From CAWIJJ01 sp963836405 (GTDB taxonomy: Bacteria; Acidobacteriota; Terriglobia; Bryobacterales; Bryobacteraceae): 64,000 nt of DNA. A program made the position numbers and the translations under genes. Positions 35,087 to 44,105 of this stretch are shown here, one piece after another. How positions within the stretch are numbered: the first letter of the stretch is position 1; every line of letters starts with the position of its first letter. The notes below the pieces were generated by a model. The model worked only from the letters and a program-made list of their open reading frames with translations, did not search any database and was not told the DNA's origin. Location: assembly GCA_963836405.1 (NCBI GenBank), contig CAWIJL010000002.1:186001-250000 (forward strand), in the 5' to 3' direction.

Positions 35087-36550
35087 GTGCAGGACATTCG
35101 GAAGACGGCGCGCGACAAACTCGGTCTGGATTCGCTGCGGGCCGGACAGGAAGAGGCGGTGCGATCCGTGCTGGAAGGCCGGGACACGCTGGTGATTCAA
35201 CCGACGGGGTCGGGCAAGTCGGCGATTTATCAGATCGCGGGGCTGATGCGGAAGGGGACCACGGTAGTGGTGAGTCCGCTGCTGGCGCTGCAACGTGACC
35301 AGCTGGACGCGATCGCCGCGCAGCCGCACGGGCAGCGCGCGGCCGCGGTGAATTCCATGCTTTCCGAGGGTGACTGCCGCAACGTGCTGCGCGAACTGGA
35401 GGCGGGAAAGGTCAAGTACCTGTTCCTGGCGCCGGAGCAGTTGCGTGGGGAGGAAGTGGCCGCGGCCCTGCGCCGAACGCGCGTCTCCCTATTCGCCGTG
35501 GATGAAGCGCACTGCGTGAGCGAGTGGGGGCACGATTTCCGTCCGGACTATCTGCGGCTGGGCGAGACGATCGAGCGACTGGGTCATCCGGCGACGCTGG
35601 CACTGACGGCGACGGCTTCGCGGGCGGTGCGGGAGGATATCGTCAGCCGGCTGAGAATGCGGGATCCAAAAGTGCTGGTGAGCGGTTTTGATCGTCCCAA
35701 CATCCGGCTCCGGGTGGACCGCTTCGACACCGAGGAGGCCAAACTGGCGGCACTGGCGCACATGGTGAGGTGGGCGGAAAAACCGGGCATCGTGTACGTG
35801 GCGACGAGGAGCAATGCGGAAATGGTGATGCGGGCGTTGCGCGACGAAGGCACGGACGCGGTTTTCTACCATGCCGGATTGAAATCGAAAGACCGGGAGA
35901 AGATCCAGCAGCGGTTCATGAGCGGAGACGCGGAAGCGATTGTGGCGACCAGCGCGTTCGGCATGGGGGTGGACAAGGCGGATGTCCGGTTCGTGTATCA
36001 CTACGATCTGCCCGAATCTCTGGACGCGTATTACCAGGAGGTGGGGCGCGCCGGGCGGGACGGCCAGCCCGCGGAGGCGATCCTGTTTTACCGGGCGCAG
36101 AACGCCGGACTGCGGAAATTTCAGGCCGGAACGGGTAAGTTCGATGAGGAGGACGTGGAGCGCGTCCTGGATGCGCTGGAATCGCGCGAAGCCGCGGCTC
36201 CGGAAGGGGCGGCCGGCGGCAAGAAAGACGAGGTGATCCTGCGCGCGCTGATCGACGACGGCGCGGTGGAAGAGCATGACGGCAGGTTCGTCGCGGCGCC
36301 CGGGATCGATCGCGCTTCGATTGCCAAGCGCCTGGCCGAGAACCGGAGTCTGTTCCTGGAGCGCAGAAAGCAGCGGCTGCAGCAAATGCAGTCGTATGCG
36401 CAGGTGACCACCTGCCGGAGGGAGTTCCTGTTGCGCTACTTCGACGACGAGTGGGGCGCCTGCGTGAACTGCGACAATTGCGCGGCGGGAAGCGCTTTTC
36501 TGCCGCCGGAATTGAGCGGCGGCACGCGGCGCGAAGTCAGCGGGGCTTGA
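35087..36550 (+). CDS. RecQ-family ATP-dependent DNA helicase
   Basis: The 487-residue protein shows all SF2 helicase motifs: motif 0 LRAGQEEAVRSVL, Walker A IQPTGSGKSAIYQ, VVVSPLLALQRDQL, the DEAH box AVDEAHCVSEWGHDFRPDYLRL, LALTATAS, the RecQ-specific SGFDRPNIRLRV, YHAGLKSKDRE and motif VI QEVGRAGRDG. A zinc-binding C-terminal segment follows (CRREFLLRYFDDEWGACVNCDNC). There is no HRDC domain and the winged-helix part is reduced, so this is a short RecQ, not a full-length orthologue of E. coli RecQ (about 610 residues). The start is GTG at 35087. It unwinds DNA 3' to 5' and acts in recombination and repair. Confidence 0.9.
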   Translation: MQDIRKTARDKLGLDSLRAGQEEAVRSVLEGRDTLVIQPTGSGKSAIYQIAGLMRKGTTVVVSPLLALQRDQLDAIAAQPHGQRAAAVNSMLSEGDCRNVLRELEAGKVKYLFLAPEQLRGEEVAAALRRTRVSLFAVDEAHCVSEWGHDFRPDYLRLGETIERLGHPATLALTATASRAVREDIVSRLRMRDPKVLVSGFDRPNIRLRVDRFDTEEAKLAALAHMVRWAEKPGIVYVATRSNAEMVMRALRDEGTDAVFYHAGLKSKDREKIQQRFMSGDAEAIVATSAFGMGVDKADVRFVYHYDLPESLDAYYQEVGRAGRDGQPAEAILFYRAQNAGLRKFQAGTGKFDEEDVERVLDALESREAAAPEGAAGGKKDEVILRALIDDGAVEEHDGRFVAAPGIDRASIAKRLAENRSLFLERRKQRLQQMQSYAQVTTCRREFLLRYFDDEWGACVNCDNCAAGSAFLPPELSGGTRREVSGA

Positions 36551-37574
36551 GGCGGTCGATCCCGCCCGCCTTTTTCAACTCGGCGTCGAACAGGGCCGCG
36601 TCCTTGAGAACCATCAGTCGCTCCCAGGCGCTTAGGCGGCCGCGCCGCTTCATGAGCTTGCGATAGATGGCGTGAAGATTGACGACGGTGCGTTCCTGTC
36701 CGGCCCAGCGGCAGAAGGGTTGTTCGTGATAGCTCGCGCTGGTGATTATGTAGCGTGCGGCGAGCGCGGGCTCGCGTCCCTTGTCGTACTGGTGATGCGC
36801 TTCGGTGGCGAGATATTGCCAGTAGGCGCGCACTTCTTCGACCGAGCGCAGATCGCCGACCGGACCATGGCCGGGGACCACGACGTCCACGCGTTGGGAC
36901 AGCATCCAGTCGCAGGCGCGCAACCAATTGCGCAGGGAGCCGTCCCAGAGCACGGGAAGGACGCCGGAGAAAACCAGGTCTCCGGCGAGCAGTATGCGGT
37001 CCTCGGGCAGGAGCACGGCGAGATCGCCGCGGGTATGGGCGGGTCCGAGTTCGACGAGTTGCACGGGGCGGCCGGCGTCCAACTGGATTGCGCCGGAGAA
37101 CGTGAAATTCGGCAGCGGCGGCCTGCCCAAGGTGAAATCGTAGGGGCGGACCATTTCAGCGAAATAGTCGCCGGCGACCCGCCATTCTCCGAAACCCGGC
37201 AGCCGGCCGAGGGCGCGGAATGCGCGGGAGGTCCAGCCCAGTGCTCGCATGGTTCCCGGGCCGTTACGGGCCATCGCCCGGGCCGCGCTTCTGGTGGCCA
37301 CGCGCTTTGGCGCTGGGACCAGGGAGTTGCCGAACCAGTGATCGCCATCGGCGTGAGTGTTCACCAGTTGGGTGATGGGCGCGCCGGCGAGGCGCGGCTT
37401 CAGCGCCTCCAGCATCTCGGCGGTGCGTGGAATGTCCCACATGGTATCCACAAGCAGGGAACTGTGGGTACCGCCGATCAGCGCGGCATTGCTCGCGCCC
37501 CATTCGCATCCGGCGTTCACCCACGCCGTGACGCCGCTGCCGATTTGGATTAAAGTGCCGGTGGCCGCGCTCAT
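36537..37574 (-). CDS. MBL-fold metallo-hydrolase
   Basis: This 345-residue protein has the metallo-beta-lactamase fold. The metal site is NTHADGDHWFGN (HxHxDH with the variant HADGDH), a later HTRGDLAVLLPEDRILLAGDLVFSG supplies the Asp ligand, and VVVPGHGPVGD the last His. The layout resembles the quinoprotein-relay or SoxH-like branch of the superfamily. No signal peptide is seen, so it is probably cytoplasmic. The substrate is unknown. Its ATG abuts the stop of the TIGR03435 gene and its 3' end overlaps that of recQ by 14 bases on the other strand. Confidence 0.85.
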   Translation of the reverse strand: MSAATGTLIQIGSGVTAWVNAGCEWGASNAALIGGTHSSLLVDTMWDIPRTAEMLEALKPRLAGAPITQLVNTHADGDHWFGNSLVPAPKRVATRSAARAMARNGPGTMRALGWTSRAFRALGRLPGFGEWRVAGDYFAEMVRPYDFTLGRPPLPNFTFSGAIQLDAGRPVQLVELGPAHTRGDLAVLLPEDRILLAGDLVFSGVLPVLWDGSLRNWLRACDWMLSQRVDVVVPGHGPVGDLRSVEEVRAYWQYLATEAHHQYDKGREPALAARYIITSASYHEQPFCRWAGQERTVVNLHAIYRKLMKRRGRLSAWERLMVLKDAALFDAELKKAGGIDRLKPR

Positions 37575-38324
37575 TCAGTTTGCGGCCGGCACTCGCTCCG
37601 CGCGATCGACCACCAGAACGTCCACTTTGGTTTTCCGGCTTTCCAGCCTGAGGCCGAACTGTTCGCGTAGCGTTCGTTGCCACAGGATGAACATGTCGGC
37701 GCCGGGCTCGGGTTTCAAGTCCACATTGAAATTGTAGATCCCGGTGAGGCCGGTCCGGTCTACGACGGGGATTGGCTCGCCGGCAACGCCGGGCTTGGAA
37801 GGATCGGCGGGAAGGGCGATGGAGAGCTGAACCGACAGCAGGTCGGCGAATTCGGGCAGGCTGCCCTGGAAAGTTTCCCATCCCGCCGCCGGATCGGCAG
37901 GGAGGGTAGTGGGCCGGATCTTCGGACCGCCCTTATCGAGCACCAGTTCGTAGGCGCGCATTTCCCGGCTCTCGCGGTGCAGGGCGAGGCGGAACCGTTC
38001 GGCGAGGAGGGACTGGAGCAAGGGCCGGAGCGCGTCTCTGGCGACCGGCGCCTCGGTTCTGGCCTCGATCTCGTATTGCGAGGAATCGATCCAGGCGGGG
38101 CCGAGCACCTGGACGGACTGAACGCCATGGGCCTCGGCGATCAGCCGTTTCAATGTCACGTTGCGGGCGCTGAAACCGGCCGGCCCGGCGGCGATGCGAT
38201 TGCGGTCGTCCCTGGAGGCCGGAGCGGGGCTGGTTTTGACCGAGGCTACGGCGAACGAACCGTTCGGCGCCTGGGCGAAAGAGCAGCCGGCGAGCAGAAC
38301 GATGAGCACGGGCGCGAAGCGCAT
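37575..38324 (-). CDS. TIGR03435 family lipoprotein
   Basis: The 249-residue product begins with a lipoprotein signal (MRFAPVLIVLLAGCSFAQ) and runs through FAVASVKTSPAP, RNVTLKRLIAEAHGV, LGPAWIDSSQYEIEART, LRPLLQSLLAERFRLALHRESREMRAYELVLDKGGPKI and PVVDRTGLTGIYNFNVDL. It closes with LREQFGLRLESRKTKVDVLVVDRAERVP. These are the conserved segments of a paralogous family that is strongly expanded in Solibacter; its biochemical role is not known. The start ATG at 38324 is the only one before the signal. It sits between the arabinofuranosidase and MBL genes with almost no gaps, so the three form one transcription unit. Confidence 0.9.
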   Translation of the reverse strand: MRFAPVLIVLLAGCSFAQAPNGSFAVASVKTSPAPASRDDRNRIAAGPAGFSARNVTLKRLIAEAHGVQSVQVLGPAWIDSSQYEIEARTEAPVARDALRPLLQSLLAERFRLALHRESREMRAYELVLDKGGPKIRPTTLPADPAAGWETFQGSLPEFADLLSVQLSIALPADPSKPGVAGEPIPVVDRTGLTGIYNFNVDLKPEPGADMFILWQRTLREQFGLRLESRKTKVDVLVVDRAERVPAAN

Positions 38325-38341
38325 CTGCGGATCATAGCGCG

Positions 38342-39964
38342 TCAGGAAGCGGTCACGGTAACGGTTGCCACCGAGAGCGCGGGCAAGGTGACCCTTACCC
38401 GTCCCGCATCCACCGCCACATCGTGCGGCTTGATTGCGATGCGGTCGGGATTGTCGAAACTGTTGTAGGCGTTCAGGTCGGCGTCGTGAACGATCTCGGC
38501 TTTGGCGGAGCGGGCGGTAGCGCCAAGCACGGCGCAGTCCACGTCCATGTCCGTATCGTGGCGGGGATTGACGAAGGAAATCACGATGTCGGCTCCGGAC
38601 CGCGATGCGGAAACGGAAAGATCGTGCGGCGTTTCGGGCTGTCCCGCGCCGCGTCCGCCACGTCCGCCGGCTCCGCGCCCGCCGGCCGCGCCCACGCGCT
38701 CGCCGTCGTACTCGACCTTCACCGCGGTCTTGGAGCGGTGCGGCTTGAAGAGCATGAAGGCCCAGTAGTTGGCGGTGCGCACGCAGTTCTTGCCTTCCGG
38801 CCCGTCGGTGAGCAGGAGGGATTGCAGGACATTCATTATCTGCGCGATGTTGCACATGTAGAGCTTGTCGGCCTGGCGGTTGAAGATGTTGAGCCCGAGC
38901 CCGGCGGCGACGGCGCTGCGGATGGTGGCCTGCTGCCAGAGCCGGCCGTTCTTCTGCTGTTCGGCCTGGGACATCTGGTCCCACACGCCCCACTCGTCCA
39001 GAATCAGGCCGATGCGCCGCTGCGGGTCGTAGGTATCGAGCAGGGTGCGCTGTTGAATGAGCGATTCCTCCACGCGCGGGAAAATGTTGAGCTGCGTGTT
39101 CATCGCTTCGGGCGTGAACTGGGTGGCCTGCATGGAGCCGTTCTCGTAGTAGTGCATGGAGTAGCCGTGCATGCGCATGTTGCCCAGGGTTGACATGAAT
39201 TCGCGGGTCCAGCGCAGGTCGTTGCCGCTCGGACCACAGCCGACCAGGAACAGCGGGGTGCTGCCGAAGTTGCGGGCGTAAGTCGAAAAGCGGCGGAACT
39301 CGCGGGCGGACTGGTCCGGCTGCATATTGCCGCCGCATCCCCAGAGTTCGTTACCGACGCCCCAGTAGCGCACGTTGAAGGGCTCGGGCGAACCGTTAGC
39401 GGCGCGCTCGTCGGAGAGCGTGCTGCCTTTGGGATAGTTGCAGTATTCCATCCAATCGCGCATTTCCTGCGGGCTGCCGGAACCGACATTGGCGGCGAAG
39501 TAGGGCTCCGAATCGATGAGCTTGCAAAACTCGACGAATTCATGCGTCCCGAAACCGTTGTCCTCGGTGTAGCCGCCCCAGTGGATGTTGACCCGCTTGG
39601 GGCGTTTCTCCGCCGGCCCGATGCCGTCGCGCCAGTGGTAGTCGTCGGCAAAACACCCGCCGGGCCAGCGCAACACGGGCACGCCCAAAGCCTTCAGGTA
39701 ATCGACCGTCGCTTTCCGGAAACCGTTCACGTTGGGGATGGGCGACTTTTTGCCGACCCACATCCCGCCGTAGACGCAGGAACCGAGGTGCTCCGCGAAG
39801 TTGGAGTGAAACTCGGGGCGCACCAGGCCGATCTCCTGGTCCGCATGCACGACTGCCTTTTTGGGAGCGGTAGCCGCCCGGAAAATGCCCTGGGGAGCGA
39901 GCGCTGCCAGGGAGGCGGCTGCGGTGGTTCGGGCGAACTGGCGCCGGGTGAAGTCGAATGGCAT
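38342..39964 (-). CDS. Alpha-L-arabinofuranosidase, GH51 family, Tat exported
   Basis: The 540-residue product has a twin-arginine signal (FTRRQFARTTAAASLAALAP). The catalytic domain follows: VRPEFHSNFAEHLGSCVYGGMWVG, VLRWPGGCFADDYHWRDGIGP, NIHWGGYTEDNGFGTHEF, the acid/base Glu in YWGVGNELWGCGG and the nucleophile Glu in IGLILDEWGVW. This is the GH51 pattern for removal of arabinose side chains from arabinan and arabinoxylan. Near the C-terminus, between the barrel and the beta domain, is a Gly/Arg-rich insertion (GGRGAGGRGGRGAG) that is odd for the family. The ATG at 39964 is the only start with a full Tat signal. It is divergent from the KDG kinase gene (132 bases). Confidence 0.9.
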   Translation of the reverse strand: MPFDFTRRQFARTTAAASLAALAPQGIFRAATAPKKAVVHADQEIGLVRPEFHSNFAEHLGSCVYGGMWVGKKSPIPNVNGFRKATVDYLKALGVPVLRWPGGCFADDYHWRDGIGPAEKRPKRVNIHWGGYTEDNGFGTHEFVEFCKLIDSEPYFAANVGSGSPQEMRDWMEYCNYPKGSTLSDERAANGSPEPFNVRYWGVGNELWGCGGNMQPDQSAREFRRFSTYARNFGSTPLFLVGCGPSGNDLRWTREFMSTLGNMRMHGYSMHYYENGSMQATQFTPEAMNTQLNIFPRVEESLIQQRTLLDTYDPQRRIGLILDEWGVWDQMSQAEQQKNGRLWQQATIRSAVAAGLGLNIFNRQADKLYMCNIAQIMNVLQSLLLTDGPEGKNCVRTANYWAFMLFKPHRSKTAVKVEYDGERVGAAGGRGAGGRGGRGAGQPETPHDLSVSASRSGADIVISFVNPRHDTDMDVDCAVLGATARSAKAEIVHDADLNAYNSFDNPDRIAIKPHDVAVDAGRVRVTLPALSVATVTVTAS

Positions 39965-40096
39965 CGGATGAAAATCTCCTTTGCGTATGATAGCGCTTGC
40001 AGGGCGGGTGTCCAGAGATCTTTTGGCTGGTAGCGAGGGGCGGGTTTTTGCAGCTACACCGGCGGCGCGAAGCGGAGTACTCTGGAAGGTCGCAAT

Positions 40097-41128
40097 ATGG
40101 CTGACCGCATTGTTACTTTTGGTGAGATCATGCTCCGGCTCGCGCCGCCCGGCCTGGAGCGTTTCCTGCAGACGCCGCAGTTTGTGGCAACTTTCGGCGG
40201 GGGAGAGGCCAATGTCGCCGTTGCGCTCGCGCATCTGGGCCTGTCCGCTTCCTACGTGACGGCCATGCCGACCAATCCCATCGCCGACGCCGCCGTGGCC
40301 GAACTGCGTCGATTTGGCGTGGACACGTCGTTTATCGTCCGGGGAAAAGGACGGCTGGGGATTTATTACCTGGAGGGCGGCGCCAACCAACGGCCGTCGA
40401 AGGTGGTTTACGACCGGGCCGGATCGGCCATCGCGCTGGCCAAGCCCGGCGACATCGGTTGGGACGCTGTGTTCGATGGCGCGCGGTGGTTTCACGTCAC
40501 CGGGATCACGCCGGCCATCAGCGAATCGGCGGCAGCGCTGGCGCTTGAAGCCGCGGAGGCGGCGCAGAAGAAGGGTGTCACGGTTTCCTGCGACCTGAAC
40601 TATCGCAAAAACCTGTGGAAGTGGGGCAAGCCGGCGGCCGAGGTGATGCGGGAATTGGTCAAGTTCGTGGACATCGCCATCGCCAACGAAGAAGACGTGC
40701 AGATGGCGCTGGGGATTCAGGCCGATGTGGATGTGCACTCGGGCGAACTGGACAGCAGCCAGTACGAGAAGCTCACCGCAAAAGTGCTGAACGAGTTTCC
40801 GAACCTGAAGGCGATTGCCATTACGCTGCGCGAATCGAAGAGCGCGTCGCATAACGGCTGGTCGGCATGTTTGAACGACCGAACTGAATTCCTGCTGAGC
40901 CGCCATTACGACATCACTCACATTGTGGACCGCGTGGGCGGCGGGGACTCGTTCGCGGCGGGACTGATTTACGGATACCTGACGCTACCCTCGCACCGCG
41001 AGGCGCTCGAATTTGCCGTGGCGGCGAGCTGCCTGAAGCACTCGGTTCCCGGCGATTTCAACCGGGTTTCGGCGGACGAGGTCAAGTCGCTGCTGAAGGG
41101 CGGGGGTTCGGGCCGAGTCCAAAGGTAA
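40097..41128 (+). CDS. kdgK: 2-dehydro-3-deoxygluconokinase (PfkB family)
   Basis: This 343-residue protein is a ribokinase-fold sugar kinase. N-terminal IVTFGEIMLRLAPPGLERFLQT and FGGGEANVAVALAHLG are the classic opening of KDG kinases. The C-terminal PfkB signature DRVGGGDSFAAGLIYGYL holds the anion hole and catalytic Asp. RLGIYYLEGGANQRPSKVVYDRAGSAI matches the KDG-binding segment. It phosphorylates 2-keto-3-deoxygluconate to KDPG, in the breakdown of pectin-derived uronates and sugar acids. That fits the enolase-superfamily enzyme at 54907-56169, which could supply a keto-deoxy acid. The stop TAA shares its last base with the ATG of hypF (TAATG). Confidence 0.85.
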   Translation: MADRIVTFGEIMLRLAPPGLERFLQTPQFVATFGGGEANVAVALAHLGLSASYVTAMPTNPIADAAVAELRRFGVDTSFIVRGKGRLGIYYLEGGANQRPSKVVYDRAGSAIALAKPGDIGWDAVFDGARWFHVTGITPAISESAAALALEAAEAAQKKGVTVSCDLNYRKNLWKWGKPAAEVMRELVKFVDIAIANEEDVQMALGIQADVDVHSGELDSSQYEKLTAKVLNEFPNLKAIAITLRESKSASHNGWSACLNDRTEFLLSRHYDITHIVDRVGGGDSFAAGLIYGYLTLPSHREALEFAVAASCLKHSVPGDFNRVSADEVKSLLKGGGSGRVQR

Positions 41129-43332
41129 TGGAGGGCCGGCGCCGGCTGCGGATTCGCCTGCGGGGCATCGTGCAGGGTGTCGGCTTCCGGCCTTTCGTCT
41201 ACAAACTGGCGAGTGAACTGGGCCTGGCCGGGTACGTGCGCAACTCGTCGGCGGGCCTGGTGGCGGAGGTGGAGGGCGAGCCGGAAGCGGTCTTGCGCTT
41301 TGGCGAGCGGGTAGTGCGCGAGGCCCCTGCGCTGGCCTGGATTCAGGCCTGCGACAAGGAAGAAATCGCCGCGGAGGGCGGCTCGGAATTCGAGATCCGG
41401 GAGAGCGAATCGCGGGCCGGCGAATTCGCGCTGGTTTCGCCCGATGTCGCCACCTGCGAGGATTGCGCGCGCGACTTCCGCGACCCGCGGAACCGGCGCT
41501 ACGCGTACCCGTTCACCAACTGCACCAACTGCGGGCCGCGCTACACCATCATCCGCGATATTCCCTACGACCGGCGGAATACGACCATGGACGTGTTCCG
41601 CATGTGTCCGGAGTGCCAGGCGGAGTACGACGATCCGCGCGACCGGCGCTTTCACGCGCAGCCGAACGCCTGCCCCGTTTGCGGGCCCAAGCTTTCGGGG
41701 GAGATCGCCGAGGCGCGGCGGCGGCTGCAAGCGGGGGAGATCGTGGCGGTGAAAGGGCTGGGCGGCTTTCACCTGGCCTGCGATGCGGGGAACGCGGGCG
41801 CGGTGGCGGCGCTGCGGCGGCGCAAGCGGCGCAGCGATAAACCATTCGCGATCATGGCCAGGGATGTGGAGGCCGCGGAAGCATTGTGCGAGGTTTCGCC
41901 GGAGGCGCGAGAGGTGCTGCTCGGCTCTCGACGGCCCATCGTGATCATGACGAAACGCGAGAGTGCGCTGCCCGAGGCGGTGGCGCCGGGGAACCGGACG
42001 CTGGGCGTGATGCTGCCTTACACGCCCCTCCACCATCTGCTTTTCGACCGGGCGGATTATTCCGCGCTGGTGATGACCAGCGGCAACCTGAGCGAGGAAC
42101 CGATCGTGGTGGCGAATGGGGAGGCGCGACAGCGGCTTGACGGGGTGGCCGACTGGTTTCTCGATCACGACCGCGACATTCACATGCGGGCCGACGATGC
42201 GGTGGTGCGCGTGCGAGACGGGCGCGAGAGGGTTCTGCGGCGGTCGCGGGGCTACGCGCCGGAGGTGATGGACCTGGGGCGCGAGGTTCCCGAACTGCTG
42301 GCGTGCGGCGGCGAACTCAAAAATGCATTCTGCCTGACCAAGGGGCGGCACGCCATTCTGAGCCAGCACATCGGCGATCTGGAGAATTACGAAACGCTGG
42401 TGTTCTTCGAAGAAACGCTGGCCAACCTGAAGCGGCTGTTCCGTGTGGAGCCGGCGGCGGTGGCGCACGACCTGCACCCGGGCTATCTCAGCACCAGATT
42501 CGCTCTGGGGATGGAGGGGCTGCCGAAGATTGGAGTGCAGCACCATCATGCCCACATCGCGGCCTGCATGCTGGAGAACGGGCTGGACGGAGAGGTGATC
42601 GGCGTGGCCTGCGACGGCACGGGGTACGGCACCGACGGGGCCATCTGGGGCGGAGAATTTTTTACTGGAGGCTATGCCGGATTCGAGCGCCGCGCGCACT
42701 TCCGCTACGTGCCGATGGCGGGCGGCGATGCGGCCATCCGGGAGCCCTGGCGCGCCGCGCTCAGCTACCTGATGGATGCCTTCGGACCGGACGCGGAGTT
42801 CGCCGCAGCGCCCGCGGAGCGTGTGCGGGTCGTGCGGCAGATGCTGCGGAAGCAGGTGAACACGTGGCGGACGTCTTCGTGCGGGCGCCTGTTCGATGCG
42901 GTGGCGTCGCTGGCGGGCATACGGCACGAAGTCAACTTCGAAGGGCAGGCGGCGATCGAACTGGAGGCGATTGCGGCGGATTCGGGCGAGGCGTATCCGT
43001 TTGCGATCGGCGAAGGCACGGTGGACTTTCGTCCGGCCATTCGAAGCATCGTGGAACTACGGGAGCCGGCGCCCGTGATTGCGGCGCGATTCCACCAGAC
43101 GGTGGCATCGGCGATTGTGGAACAAGCGGCCGCCATCGCGGCGGCGTCGGGACTCGACCGCGTCTGCCTGAGCGGCGGGACATTTCAGAACTGGAGGCTG
43201 CTGGACCTGGTGATTCCGGCGCTCGGCGGTGCGGGGCTGGAGGTGTTCGTGCACGCCCGGGTACCGCCCAACGACGGCGGCATCGCCCTGGGGCAGGCCG
43301 CGATGGCGGCGGCGTCCGGTCATATCGGCTGA
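41128..43332 (+). CDS. hypF: Carbamoyltransferase HypF
   Basis: The 734-residue protein has the four HypF parts in order. The acylphosphatase domain has RGIVQGVGFRPFVYKLA; two zinc fingers have CEDCARDF, CTNCGPRYTIIRDIPYDRR, CPECQAEYDD and CPVCGPKL. The YrdC-like domain has GEIVAVKGLGGFHLACDA, RRKRRSDKPFAIM and LVMTSGNLSEEPI. The Kae1-like domain has QHHHAHIAACMLENGLDGEVIGVACDGTGYGTDGAIWGGEF and VCLSGGTFQN. It makes the thiocarboxamide that becomes cyanide on the [NiFe]-hydrogenase active site, together with HypE. No other hyp or hydrogenase gene is in the window. It overlaps the KDG kinase stop by one base, an unexpected partner. Confidence 0.93.
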   Translation: MEGRRRLRIRLRGIVQGVGFRPFVYKLASELGLAGYVRNSSAGLVAEVEGEPEAVLRFGERVVREAPALAWIQACDKEEIAAEGGSEFEIRESESRAGEFALVSPDVATCEDCARDFRDPRNRRYAYPFTNCTNCGPRYTIIRDIPYDRRNTTMDVFRMCPECQAEYDDPRDRRFHAQPNACPVCGPKLSGEIAEARRRLQAGEIVAVKGLGGFHLACDAGNAGAVAALRRRKRRSDKPFAIMARDVEAAEALCEVSPEAREVLLGSRRPIVIMTKRESALPEAVAPGNRTLGVMLPYTPLHHLLFDRADYSALVMTSGNLSEEPIVVANGEARQRLDGVADWFLDHDRDIHMRADDAVVRVRDGRERVLRRSRGYAPEVMDLGREVPELLACGGELKNAFCLTKGRHAILSQHIGDLENYETLVFFEETLANLKRLFRVEPAAVAHDLHPGYLSTRFALGMEGLPKIGVQHHHAHIAACMLENGLDGEVIGVACDGTGYGTDGAIWGGEFFTGGYAGFERRAHFRYVPMAGGDAAIREPWRAALSYLMDAFGPDAEFAAAPAERVRVVRQMLRKQVNTWRTSSCGRLFDAVASLAGIRHEVNFEGQAAIELEAIAADSGEAYPFAIGEGTVDFRPAIRSIVELREPAPVIAARFHQTVASAIVEQAAAIAAASGLDRVCLSGGTFQNWRLLDLVIPALGGAGLEVFVHARVPPNDGGIALGQAAMAAASGHIG

Positions 43333-44105
43333 GGGCTGTTAGTGGCGAACAGGAACGCCCCGGTACTCGAGTCGAGCACGTTGCGCATGTGGTTTCGCTG
43401 CCATGCGGGAACGCTGTCGCCCCCCGGACCTCGCACCGGCAGCGGCGGCAGTCCGCGCAGGGTGATCGCCCATACCGGACGCGCGGGCGCACCCATATTC
43501 GATTCCATCACGCAGACGCCGTAGAACTCCTTGGCAAGGAGCGGGCTGCCCATTCCCTGGGTGAGGATAATGCTCAACGCGTCGAGGAAGTTCACTTTCG
43601 GATCTTCGCCGGGAAAGCCGGTGTAGACCTCTTCCTCGTTTCGCAACTGGTGTTCTGCGGATTGAGCGGACGGCAGCGGTCTCATGTCCGGCGCATCGCC
43701 GGAGAAGGTGGAATAAAGTTCCAGGAGACGTCCGGTCTCCTCATCCAGAATGACCGTGAACAGACGCGGGTAGCGGTCGTGCTGGCTTTGCGAAGCGGAG
43801 CGCAAGGTGAGGGGGGAGCCCGCGATGGTGACGCGCCACGCCGATCTTCCGGCGACTTCCCGCCAGAGGAACGGGATGTAACTCGAAGTCAGTTGTTCCG
43901 GCACGGCCGACAGGCGGACAGAGGCCGCGTCAAAGCCGGTCAACTTCAGCGCTCTGGCTTTGGCTTCGGCGTCGCTGGTGATTGGGGTTCCCTGGAACAT
44001 CGGCGTTTTCCTCTCATTCGGGCCCGGATGCGCCTGCCAGATGAGAATCGTCAGGGCTGCGGGGAGCGCCAACCTTCCGACCCACCGGCAGGTTACAGAT
44101 CTCAA
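43320..44105 (-). CDS. Module B membrane-anchored protein of unknown function
   Basis: I chose a TTG at 44105 because its TTGA overlaps the stop of the upstream gene by 4 bases and opens an export helix (SVTCRWVGRLALPAALTILIW). An ATG at 44126 is the alternative. The mature part, about 235 residues, contains AEAKARALKLTGFDAASVRLSAVP, WREVAGRSAWRVTIAG, RLFTVILDEETGRLLELYS, PKVNFLDALSIILTQGMG, EFYGVCVMESN and RPVWAITLRGLPPLP. The second and third segments look like a PepSY-type strand pattern (AWRVxI ... VxLDxxTGxxL), but I cannot confirm the family. It ends 13 bases inside the convergent hypF 3' end. Confidence 0.6.
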   Translation of the reverse strand: MRSVTCRWVGRLALPAALTILIWQAHPGPNERKTPMFQGTPITSDAEAKARALKLTGFDAASVRLSAVPEQLTSSYIPFLWREVAGRSAWRVTIAGSPLTLRSASQSQHDRYPRLFTVILDEETGRLLELYSTFSGDAPDMRPLPSAQSAEHQLRNEEEVYTGFPGEDPKVNFLDALSIILTQGMGSPLLAKEFYGVCVMESNMGAPARPVWAITLRGLPPLPVRGPGGDSVPAWQRNHMRNVLDSSTGAFLFATNSPQPI

